Made by a program: the position numbers and the translations under genes
The notes under the pieces: model-generated
What the model was told of the DNA's origin: nothing
What the model saw: only the letters and a program-made list of their open reading frames with translations
The model's database searches: none
NCBI RefSeq assembly: GCF_009826975.1
Contig: NZ_WUMO01000001.1
Span: 434,001-498,000 of the forward strand
Length of the DNA: 64,000 bases
Direction: 5' to 3'
Source: Flavobacterium sp. HBTb2-11-1
Lineage (GTDB): Bacteria > Bacteroidota > Bacteroidia > Flavobacteriales > Flavobacteriaceae
Part shown: positions 18,930 to 26,866 of the stretch, piece by piece
How positions within the stretch are numbered: position 1 is the first letter of the stretch
Layout of the letters: each line of letters starts with the position of its first letter

Positions 18930-19090
18930 TGCAAAGATAAAGTTTAACCGCAAAAGTACGCTAAGAATTACGCAAAGTTCGCATAGCTTTTTTAAAGGTT
19001 GTTCAAGAATAAAAAGCATACAAATATTTGTGTGCTCTGTGTGTTTTTAAAATAAACGACAAAACTTAGTGAACTTTGCGTTAAGAAAAT
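18930..19090. repeat. CGCAAAGTTCGC-type intergenic repeat block
   Basis: The space upstream of rpe contains ACGCTAAGAATTACGCAAAGTT and, about 100 bp on, GAACTTTGCGTTAAGAAAAT, which are partly inverted copies of each other. This belongs to a word-like intergenic repeat family. The block fills most of the 355-bp gap between rpe and rpoD; the rest is the rpoD terminator and another repeat. Confidence 0.5.
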
Positions 19091-19114
19091 TTACGAAAAG
19101 AATAAAAATAAAAA

Positions 19115-19135
19115 ACTCCGGTAATCAGCCGGAGT
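19115..19135 (-). terminator. rpoD terminator
   Basis: ACTCCGG (19115-19121) pairs with CCGGAGT (19129-19135). On minus it is followed by a T-rich run, placing it about 125 bp downstream of the rpoD stop. Confidence 0.8.
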
Positions 19136-19184
19136 TTCAATCATCAATCAAAAAACGAACAGTCAATCAAACTGTTGTTTGCGG

Positions 19185-19250
19185 GAAAATTCCAATTTAA
19201 AATAACCAAATTTCAAGCCAATTGTAATTTGGGATTTTTATATATTGAAA
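19185..19250. repeat. AATTCCAA/TTGGGATTT word repeat
   Basis: Words AAAATTCCAATTT, ATTGTAATTTGGGATTT and AATTT recur here as at 1349-1420. It lies between the rpoD stop and its terminator. Confidence 0.45.
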
Positions 19251-19260
19251 TTTAATATTA

Positions 19261-20124
19261 TTATCCTAAGTAAGTTTTAAGGATTTTACTTCTAGAAGTG
19301 TGTTTCAATCTACGGATTGCTTTTTCTTTAATCTGACGAACACGCTCACGAGTTAGGTCGAAAGTTTCTCCAATTTCTTCAAGAGTCATTGGGTGCTGAT
19401 CGCCAAGACCAAAATACAAACGAACAACATCTGCCTCTCTCGGAGTTAATGTTTCTAAAGAACGTTCGATTTCAGTACGAAGAGATTCGTGAATTAATTC
19501 TCTATCTGGATTTGGAGATTCGCCAGAACGTAATACGTCATAAAGGTTAGAATCTTCTCCTTCAACAAGAGGAGCATCCATTGATAGGTGACGTCCAGAG
19601 TTTTTCATAGACTCTTTTACGTCGTTTACAGTCATATCAAGTTCTTTTGCAATTTCCTCAGCAGAAGGCGGACGCTCATTAGATTGCTCTAATAAAGCAT
19701 ACATTTTGTTGATTTTGTTGATAGAACCAATTTTATTTAATGGCAAACGTACAATACGAGATTGTTCAGCTAAAGCTTGAAGAATCGATTGACGAATCCA
19801 CCATACAGCGTAAGAAATGAATTTGAAACCACGAGTTTCATCAAAACGTTGAGCCGCTTTAATTAAACCTAAGTTTCCTTCATTAATTAAGTCAGGAAGA
19901 GTTAATCCTTGATTTTGATATTGTTTAGCCACAGATACTACGAAACGTAGGTTGGCTTTTGTTAGTTTTTCTAAAGCTCTTTGATCACCAGCCTTTATTC
20001 TTTGTGCTAATTCTACCTCTTCATCAGCGGTAATTAGGTCAACTTTTCCAATTTCTTGTAGATATTTATCTAACGATGCAGTTTCACGATTAGTTACCTG
20101 CTTGGTGATTTTAAGTTGTCTCAT
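19261..20124 (-). CDS. rpoD: Primary sigma factor RpoD (sigma-70)
   Basis: A 287-residue vegetative sigma factor. Region 1.2 is at about 14-45, region 2 at about 50-125 (with [12 protein letters not shown] and the WWIRQSI helix), region 3 at about 130-205 and region 4 at about 215-280 with the TLEEIG...ERVRQI helix-turn-helix. Region 1.1 and the non-conserved insert are absent, as is normal for Bacteroidota. This protein recognises the TTG/TAnnTTTG promoters seen across the window. Confidence 0.97.
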   Translation of the reverse strand: MRQLKITKQVTNRETASLDKYLQEIGKVDLITADEEVELAQRIKAGDQRALEKLTKANLRFVVSVAKQYQNQGLTLPDLINEGNLGLIKAAQRFDETRGFKFISYAVWWIRQSILQALAEQSRIVRLPLNKIGSINKINKMYALLEQSNERPPSAEEIAKELDMTVNDVKESMKNSGRHLSMDAPLVEGEDSNLYDVLRSGESPNPDRELIHESLRTEIERSLETLTPREADVVRLYFGLGDQHPMTLEEIGETFDLTRERVRQIKEKAIRRLKHTSRSKILKTYLG

Positions 20125-20206
20125 GTTGTTGTCTCCCTATTTTTTAAAGTGTACAAATAGTTATACGTAAGGAGTATCGAAAAAGTTACAATAATTATTT
20201 ATTTTT

Positions 20207-21775
20207 TTAAAATTTATATGTAACTCCACATTGAATCGACAAACTATAAGGTTTTGGCGCGCTGTAATCTTTAAAAGTGGTTAAATAATATTTAAATATC
20301 GGGTTGAAATCTAATTGAAATTTATCATTTAATTTATAATAAAATCCCATTCCTAAATTAAATGATAAATTCATTTTATTTAAGTTTTTAGTCGAACCAA
20401 TTCCTTCGCTTTTTAAATTATTTGAAGAAAGATAAAGCTGATTCGCATCTGAAATCAATACGCTGAATCCGCTAAAAGCTTCAATTCCGTATGGAGTTTC
20501 ATCTTTTTTAATCGCATAATTGAATTCTAAGGGAATTTCATAATAAGATATTTTTTGCACTAGCCGAATATCTTCATCATTGTCCATAATATTATAAATA
20601 TCATTATTGTTCAAAACCATATTTTCATAATTGATTGGCGATTCGCTGTTTATATGATTGGATATTTTTAAATTTATTTTAGAAATACCAGCTTTGAAAC
20701 CATATTTTCCATACATAGTTTTAAAGTAAACTCCGTAATGAGAAGTTATCGGATGGCTTTTTGAAACATCATCAAAAGACTCATTTATTGTAGATTTTCC
20801 CGATAATGAACCATAAATCGCCGGTCCATAAAAAACAGAAACTGAAAATTCTGGTTCGTTTTCTCTTTTTTGCTCAGGATATTCTCTTTTAACATATTCT
20901 CTTTTAGGAGTTGTTTTTTTCTCTTCTTTAGGAATAATGCTGTCTTGTTGAATTGTTCTCGGATTGTCTGAATCTTCTAAACTTTCTGTACTAGTTTTTG
21001 TATTGCTTTTTTCTGAATCTTCAGTTTTTATTGGCTGATTTTGTTTGGAAACAATAGAATCATTCTGTCTTTTTTGAAGTATCGGTTTCTTGTTTTTGCT
21101 TTTGTTTTTTGAAATGCTATTTTTCGAAATACTATTTTTTGGATTCTTTAAAGCTGTTTTAGGACTTGGTTTTTTAGAAATTGCAGCTGTTTTTTTAATA
21201 CTACTATTTAATTTCTTTGGAGCGCTTTTTGGTTTTTCTGAAATAGAATTAGGCTTTTTAGAAGTTGTAACAGTTTTATTTTTTCTGATGATTACTTTAT
21301 ATTTTTTTACCACTTCATATTCTTCATATTCATCTGTAGTGGTTACCAATTTTGAAGATTGCTTGATTAATTTTTCTGTTCGGCTTTTTTTAATTGTTGT
21401 TTTGGTTTCGCTTGAGTTTTCAACTGTTTTTTTAGTGATTGGTTTAGTTGTATAAACTGTTTTGTTTACAGAATCTTGTGATGTATTATTGTTAATTACG
21501 AAAGGCTGTTTTTGGTCATTCGTTGTTTCTGATTGATCGATAACGGTTTTATCTTTTTCAAAACCCAATGGTTTATTTTGATTTAATTCTAAAACCAAAA
21601 TCGAACTTGCAATTCCCATTAATAATAGACTCGGAATAAGCCAGAATAAAAGACGTCTTTTTCTTTTTTTGTTTAAATCACTTTCAATTGAAGCCCATAA
21701 ATTATTGCTCGGACTTTTGTCCAAAAGCTCTAATTTGTCTTTAAATATTTTAGCTATTTCTTTTTTATTTTCCAT
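20207..21775 (-). CDS. Anti-sigma-like protein spanning both membranes, with C-terminal outer-membrane barrel
   Basis: A 522-residue protein with three parts. Residues 1-41 are cytosolic, ending in KKRKRR, with an anti-sigma-like 'NNLWASIESDL' helix. Residues 42-63 form one membrane helix. Residues 66-308 are a Lys/Ser/Thr/Pro-rich low-complexity linker. Residues 309-522 resemble a PorT-like beta-barrel and end in Phe, the usual outer-membrane signal. The start overlaps the sigma factor stop by 11 bp, so translation is coupled. Dual-membrane-spanning anti-sigma factors (Dma) of this design are known from Bacteroides thetaiotaomicron; that this protein acts the same way is inferred. Confidence 0.82.
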   Translation of the reverse strand: MENKKEIAKIFKDKLELLDKSPSNNLWASIESDLNKKRKRRLLFWLIPSLLLMGIASSILVLELNQNKPLGFEKDKTVIDQSETTNDQKQPFVINNNTSQDSVNKTVYTTKPITKKTVENSSETKTTIKKSRTEKLIKQSSKLVTTTDEYEEYEVVKKYKVIIRKNKTVTTSKKPNSISEKPKSAPKKLNSSIKKTAAISKKPSPKTALKNPKNSISKNSISKNKSKNKKPILQKRQNDSIVSKQNQPIKTEDSEKSNTKTSTESLEDSDNPRTIQQDSIIPKEEKKTTPKREYVKREYPEQKRENEPEFSVSVFYGPAIYGSLSGKSTINESFDDVSKSHPITSHYGVYFKTMYGKYGFKAGISKINLKISNHINSESPINYENMVLNNNDIYNIMDNDEDIRLVQKISYYEIPLEFNYAIKKDETPYGIEAFSGFSVLISDANQLYLSSNNLKSEGIGSTKNLNKMNLSFNLGMGFYYKLNDKFQLDFNPIFKYYLTTFKDYSAPKPYSLSIQCGVTYKF

Positions 21776-22316
21776 GGTTTGCTTGATAATTATGGAATGA
21801 CTTTGTTGAAGTGATCTTTTCTTTTAGAATTAACTTTGCTCTATGTAAATTGGATTTTGAAGTGCTTTCGCTAATAGAAAGCATTTCGGCAATTTCTTTG
21901 TGGCTGTATTCATCAAGTTCATAGAGATTAAAAATTAACCGATATTGATGTGGCAATTCTTGTATTAATGATAACAAATAATCGATAGGATAATCCATTT
22001 CTGCATCAGTGATTGTTATGTCAGGAATATTATCATCTTTAATTGGTGTGAGGAAAAAGGAATTTCTATATCTGCTTATTGCCTTATTTATTAGAATCCG
22101 TTTCATCCATCCTTCAAAACTTCCTGTTGCTTTAAAGTTTTTTATGCTGGTGAATATCTCAATAAAAGTGTCATGGAGATTGTCTTCGGCTTCAGAATCA
22201 TTTTGACAATATTTTAGACTTATCACAAAAAGACTTTTATAATAGAGATTATAAAGTTCTTCTTGTGATTTCCGGTTCTGCTTGATGCAGCCTTTTATGA
22301 TTTGGTCTAAATTCAA
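21765..22316 (-). CDS. ECF-type RNA polymerase sigma factor
   Basis: A 183-residue sigma-70 family factor. Region 2 is at about 20-85 (LYNLYYKSLF...EDNLHDTFIEIF...GWMKRILINKA) and region 4 at about 110-165 (LPHQYRLIFNLYELDEYSHKEIAEML). The start is TTG at 22316: an in-frame stop lies five codons upstream and there is no ATG between. It is coupled to the anti-sigma-like barrel protein downstream. It is not of the FecI-FecR arrangement, since no FecR gene is present. Confidence 0.92.
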   Translation of the reverse strand: MNLDQIIKGCIKQNRKSQEELYNLYYKSLFVISLKYCQNDSEAEDNLHDTFIEIFTSIKNFKATGSFEGWMKRILINKAISRYRNSFFLTPIKDDNIPDITITDAEMDYPIDYLLSLIQELPHQYRLIFNLYELDEYSHKEIAEMLSISESTSKSNLHRAKLILKEKITSTKSFHNYQANHGK

Positions 22317-22372
22317 AAATGAAACGTTTTATATTGTTTAAATATAAGAATCAAAAAATCTTTTTTGGTAAA

Positions 22373-23689
22373 CTAAAAATATCTTACAGCTCTAGCTTTA
22401 GTACTGCTTTTTTCTGGAATTTTTGATGTAGAAGTTTTTTCTCCTGTCTTAAAATTAATTGTCGAAACTGCATTTTGATCAATTTCTGTTGAACTCCAAT
22501 AAACGGAATCTGTAAAATTGCCTAAATTGCTTAAATATAGATTTTTATATATTAGTTCTAATTCATTATATGATGGTAAAAACCAATCGCTGTAAATATC
22601 TTGATTAAATAATACAGCATCTTTCGCCAAAAGAGTTCCGTTATTTAAATTGTTGCAGACCGCTGGATTTGTGTAGTAATTGGTTAGATTATTATGATAA
22701 ATTACAATTTGCGCTGTATTATAATAACCGCTTCCAATTTCGTTATTTCTTGCTTTTGATATAGATGAAGCCACGCATCCCCATTCTAAATCTTTTAAAT
22801 CTTTTGTTGCAACTTCTATATAACGCCATCCAAAACTATATTGGCCTTTGTCATAAAAAACAATTCCATTTGCGGGCCCTGTATCGCCAATTTTGTATGG
22901 ATATTTAGTCTCATATAAGAGTTCTAGTTTTATGTTTTTATCCAACATTTTTATGGTCATGTTCATGTCGTTCATTTCAACTTCGCCATCAATACTCCAA
23001 TATTTAGCTAATTCAGATTCGCCATCTAAATTTATATTTAAATGTAATTTATCATCGACAAATAAGAAAAACCATGTTCCGTTGTATGCTTGATTATTAA
23101 AATAAAACGCTAGAGTTGCATCTGAGTTTATCAAAAATCGACCACTTAAATAAGTATTGTCATTGGTTTGAGAATAAGCTACTCTCCAATAATAATCTAA
23201 TGGTTTATCCAAAGGCGGAGAAATAATTCCGTTGCAATATGCTATAATATCTTCTCTAGTACAGTTTTTAAGAGCAATATTAAGCTGCGCATTACTATTT
23301 ACAGAATAAACAGTATTATCAGCTAAAGTTGTTGAAATAGGATAACTAATACTTAAAGATTGATCAGTAGAAAGATTTTCTAGAATTTTACTGAATTGAC
23401 TGTCACTCATTATATATTGCACACCAATAGGATTCTGATTGCTGTCGTAAACCTTTAAAGCTAAAGGATAAATGAATTCTACACATGGAGATGTTCCTCC
23501 TTCATCAAGTGTTTTTTCAGAAGTTGTGTTTTCTAATGTATTGTATAACTCGGAATCTTTTTTAATTAGTTTTCCAAATTCTCCAGTTTCTAAATTAACA
23601 GCTTCACGCGGATTGTCTTGAAATTCGCATCCGTAAATCATAAAAATGAATAGTAGAAGCCCTGTTGCTATTTTCGGAAAGTTTTTCAT
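22373..23689 (-). CDS. Lipoprotein with C-terminal DUF1566-like domain
   Basis: A 438-residue lipoprotein (lipobox ending at Cys21, MIYGC). The N-terminal half has beta-rich sequence of no recognised family. The last ~170 residues, from GDTGPANGIVFYDKG to SSTKARAVRYF, match the DUF1566 / Fibrobacter major-paralog type, often found in surface proteins of Bacteroidota. It ends 56 bp before the sigma factor with no terminator between, so it could be on the same transcript; whether it belongs to that signalling unit is unknown. Confidence 0.82.
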   Translation of the reverse strand: MKNFPKIATGLLLFIFMIYGCEFQDNPREAVNLETGEFGKLIKKDSELYNTLENTTSEKTLDEGGTSPCVEFIYPLALKVYDSNQNPIGVQYIMSDSQFSKILENLSTDQSLSISYPISTTLADNTVYSVNSNAQLNIALKNCTREDIIAYCNGIISPPLDKPLDYYWRVAYSQTNDNTYLSGRFLINSDATLAFYFNNQAYNGTWFFLFVDDKLHLNINLDGESELAKYWSIDGEVEMNDMNMTIKMLDKNIKLELLYETKYPYKIGDTGPANGIVFYDKGQYSFGWRYIEVATKDLKDLEWGCVASSISKARNNEIGSGYYNTAQIVIYHNNLTNYYTNPAVCNNLNNGTLLAKDAVLFNQDIYSDWFLPSYNELELIYKNLYLSNLGNFTDSVYWSSTEIDQNAVSTINFKTGEKTSTSKIPEKSSTKARAVRYF

Positions 23690-23769
23690 TGAATCTGACT
23701 TTTTAAATTCGGTTCTAAATAATAGTCACAAGAAGTTAAAAAGGTTGCGTAGAAAATGAATAAAAAAAT

Positions 23770-23802
23770 AAGCCTTGATCAAAAATGCTTTGATCAAGGC
23801 TT
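23770..23802 (-). terminator. Terminator of the four-gene envelope operon
   Basis: AAGCCTTGATCA (23770-23781) pairs perfectly with TGATCAAGGCTT (23791-23802). On minus it is followed by a T-rich run. It separates the operon from the DUF1566 lipoprotein and sigma gene. Confidence 0.88.
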
Positions 23803-23827
23803 AGAATATGTTATAAATGAAGAATAA

Positions 23828-25621
23828 TTATTTTACAGTAATGTTTTTAGAAACGTAAATTGGTTGTCCATTTTCAGTAAAACCTTCCAAAACAACTTCA
23901 AAATTTCCTTTGATATCTGAAGTATAAAAAGACAATTGAACTTCTTTATTTTGTAATTTCACATCAGGTTTCCATAACAATTGATATCTGTAATCTGGAA
24001 TTCGCTGTAATTTATTTCCAGCAGCATAATCAGGATTGTTATATACTTTTTGAGGATTTGGACGCTGAATTTCCATTGTTTTCAAATATTTTTTTGCATA
24101 ATTTTCTGAAAATTCATTGTTTTTAGTTTCAAAACTAATCAAACCTCCATATAGATTTGGACCATAAACATAAGGCTCAGAAATTAGGCTTACTCTGTTT
24201 ACATTCCCCATATTGTATTCAAAAAGGTCACTAGGATCCTGAATTAATAATCCATCAACAAGCACCATTGGCGGCCCGTACATCTCTAGGTCTTTTTGAT
24301 CATTTCTAATATGAAGTTCATATTTTCCGTTATTTCTTCTGTAATAAAGTTCAACAAGAACTTCTACAATATTTTCTTTTAAAGTAGGAAATCTTGTGTA
24401 ATCGTCTAAAATATAAGCTTTTTCGATTGTACTAAAAAACGGATTCATAACTGCTTCAGTAACTAAGCTATCTTTTTTGATTTGATAGTAAGCATTTTGA
24501 ATTTGACTTGCCGTAGATCTTTCTTCTATATCGTTTTTTAGATTTGGAGATAGATTAAGTTTTGAAGTAAATTGTAATGAAGAAGCATCAAATTTTGGAA
24601 AAGCATCTAAATTAACGGTATAATCAGCTCTTTTCTCATCAATTACTTGTAAAATTGCATTAGAAAAATTAGGAAATTGATCCAATAAAAACGCAAATTT
24701 TCCTTGAGCATTTGTCTTTACAATTTTTAAAACATATTCTTTTCCAGGTAACGATAAAGCGATCGATTTGTCACCCAGATTTTGATTACTATTTGATGTG
24801 ATATAACCTGTAATAAGTTCGGATCTTACTTCTGGAATATACGTAATTGTCCCTGGAGTAAAATTAACATAGTTTTCTGCAGATTTCTTAGCGAATTCTG
24901 CTGGTGTAAGCTGTTTTAAAGTTGGAATTTGATCTGTTTTTCTAATAGAAACCGAATAATTTCCTTTTTCAATAGTTTCAGTTAAAGATTTCAATTTTAA
25001 ATTGACTTTTTCTCTCGTGTAATAACTTTCTTTATCAAATTCAAAATCTATTCTTTTGTCATTTCCTGTATTTGAATTTATAGTTTGAACTGCCGTTGCA
25101 GTATTTTGTGGGTTAACAAGATCAAATGTGATATTATCGTTTGGCTCTTGAGTTTGAAAAGGATTAATAATGAAAATATCTATTTCATGCTTTTGCGAAT
25201 TTGGATTATTCAGCATCCATTTTGTATAAGCAATGACTTTGTAATTTCCAGTTTTTAAAGTTGTTGGAATAAAATATTCTCCAGTTCCAATTCCGTTATC
25301 TAGATATATTTTATTCTTTTGAAGTGATTTTTTCTCACTGTCAATTAATTCAACGTAAGCAATTTTACTTATTTGGCTGGTTTTATTGTTTAAAGGATTT
25401 AAGCAATAAAGTTTAAAATACAATGTTTCTCCAGTTAAAAAGCTAGTTGTGTTCGAATGAAGAAAAATAGTTTCTTGCGTTGAAATGGTTGGTATATCGT
25501 TTTTGTTTTGTGAATTCTGTGCATAGATAAATGCGCTTTGAATTAATAAAAACATCAAAAGCACCAAATGTTTAATTCTGCTTAGAATATAACTATTATT
25601 ATATATTGGAAAGTGTTTCAT
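23828..25621 (-). CDS. Exported MG2-like protein with barrel-less TonB-plug-like domain
   Basis: A 597-residue exported protein. The hydrophobic signal segment is at about 14-35 (ends IYAQ). The region about 40-150 looks like a macroglobulin MG2 domain (SNTTSFLTGETLYFKLY). Further beta domains follow. Residues about 450-500 (VLVDGLLIQDPSDLF...YGGLISFETKN) strongly resemble the TonB-receptor plug, but no barrel follows. It is the last gene of the operon with DUF4249 and TonB receptor genes. I chose ATG at 25621, 14 bp after the upstream gene; the frame is open nine codons further. Confidence 0.82.
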   Translation of the reverse strand: MKHFPIYNNSYILSRIKHLVLLMFLLIQSAFIYAQNSQNKNDIPTISTQETIFLHSNTTSFLTGETLYFKLYCLNPLNNKTSQISKIAYVELIDSEKKSLQKNKIYLDNGIGTGEYFIPTTLKTGNYKVIAYTKWMLNNPNSQKHEIDIFIINPFQTQEPNDNITFDLVNPQNTATAVQTINSNTGNDKRIDFEFDKESYYTREKVNLKLKSLTETIEKGNYSVSIRKTDQIPTLKQLTPAEFAKKSAENYVNFTPGTITYIPEVRSELITGYITSNSNQNLGDKSIALSLPGKEYVLKIVKTNAQGKFAFLLDQFPNFSNAILQVIDEKRADYTVNLDAFPKFDASSLQFTSKLNLSPNLKNDIEERSTASQIQNAYYQIKKDSLVTEAVMNPFFSTIEKAYILDDYTRFPTLKENIVEVLVELYYRRNNGKYELHIRNDQKDLEMYGPPMVLVDGLLIQDPSDLFEYNMGNVNRVSLISEPYVYGPNLYGGLISFETKNNEFSENYAKKYLKTMEIQRPNPQKVYNNPDYAAGNKLQRIPDYRYQLLWKPDVKLQNKEVQLSFYTSDIKGNFEVVLEGFTENGQPIYVSKNITVK

Positions 25622-25635
25622 GGATTTATAAAAAA

Positions 25636-26862
25636 TTAATCTACCCAAAAAGGAGGAACAATATTAGATGAAAATGAAGTGCAGTCTCCACATGCCGCTT
25701 TTACCATAGAATAAGAAGGTGGGCTAGAAGATAAGTGAACTAAATAACGGCTTAGAATAGCAGAACGTAATTGCGTACCATTACAAGGAGGATCTCCTAA
25801 ACAATCTTCAAATTGTCTGACATCACAATCACTTTCATAATATGGAGGAAGTGGTTCACCAGGAAATAAATCAGCATAATTGAAGAAAATTCTTTCTGAT
25901 GAAACAGCAGAGACTTCAAAAAATCCAATTACTTTTTCAGATGGATTTTCTACAGATCGAATATTTCCATAGAAAAAACCAGGTTGTTTTGGAGAAAGAA
26001 TGCCTCCTGAACTTGATAAATCTTTTAAGGTTTTGTAGTACGTGTGCGCGGCTAAATTTTGAATATATTGCTTTACAAAAATACTATAGCGATATGAGAT
26101 AATATAGTTTTGATTGCTGATAAATCGTACTGGAAAATTTACTCTATCTTCGCTAAGAGTGTTGGTGTTGTTCAAAATTATTTCATTGGATTTTTTTGAA
26201 GAGAAACAGGTTTTGGTTTCTTTTTTTCTAAGGCTTACAAGGATGTCTTCTCTTGCTGGTTCTGCTGGTGTTCCTAACTCAGGATTTGCGGGAACGGCAG
26301 GAACATTTACAATAGACGTTTCAAAAGGACTCCATAATGGAGCTTCAATTTTGTATGTTTCTACGTATTCATATCGATAATATTTTGAACTGTTGCTTGG
26401 ATCATATCCATTTACGTTTATCTGTACGCCTTTTTGTCCATTTACATTTGCAACAGTTGCTGTTAGTTTATCAATCTTGGTTTCGGTTGTCAAAACTTGT
26501 TCATCAGAAATGTAATTTTTCCCAGCACTGGTTCTAATTCTTAATTGGTACTTTCTTCCAGGTTCAGCCTTGAAGGGTGTCATTGATTCGTAAATCGTAT
26601 CTTTTTCTGCAAATTGGTATTCATTTCCTTGATCGTCTGAAACAAATACATTTGCTCCCTTTTCAAGTCTCGGGCCGCTTTCTTCTAGCTGATACACCTG
26701 AGAAAGTCTAATGGTTTGATTTTTAAGTTCGTTTGTGATCGTTCCCTCAACTACCAAGGCACTTTCAAAATCAGTGTTCTGAAATACGTATTGTTCTGTA
26801 CAGCTGCTGATTGCAAATGTCAGTATTAAGAAAAGGAATATTTTATATGTAAAATTTTTCAT
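25636..26862 (-). CDS. DUF4249 lipoprotein
   Basis: A 408-residue lipoprotein with lipobox ending at Cys21 (ISSC). DUF4249 begins with the typical VVEGTITNE segment near 37-45 and covers most of the chain. The C-terminal part is Cys-rich (CDVRQFEDCLGDPPC and CGDC). Members of this family usually follow a TonB receptor, as here (4-bp spacing). The function is unknown; a surface-exposed partner of the receptor is the common guess. Confidence 0.88.
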   Translation of the reverse strand: MKNFTYKIFLFLILTFAISSCTEQYVFQNTDFESALVVEGTITNELKNQTIRLSQVYQLEESGPRLEKGANVFVSDDQGNEYQFAEKDTIYESMTPFKAEPGRKYQLRIRTSAGKNYISDEQVLTTETKIDKLTATVANVNGQKGVQINVNGYDPSNSSKYYRYEYVETYKIEAPLWSPFETSIVNVPAVPANPELGTPAEPAREDILVSLRKKETKTCFSSKKSNEIILNNTNTLSEDRVNFPVRFISNQNYIISYRYSIFVKQYIQNLAAHTYYKTLKDLSSSGGILSPKQPGFFYGNIRSVENPSEKVIGFFEVSAVSSERIFFNYADLFPGEPLPPYYESDCDVRQFEDCLGDPPCNGTQLRSAILSRYLVHLSSSPPSYSMVKAACGDCTSFSSNIVPPFWVD

Positions 26863-26866
26863 GATT

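Noticed and set aside
18906..19019. 38-codon N-terminal extension of rpe
   Set aside because: It lies in the CGCAAAG-type repeat, and epimerases start at the APSVLAADF segment.
21090..21455. Long plus-strand open frame of 121 codons opposite the anti-sigma-like protein
   Set aside because: It is the complement of the Lys/Ser-rich linker, giving an artificial Phe/Leu-rich sequence; the minus-strand gene explains it fully.
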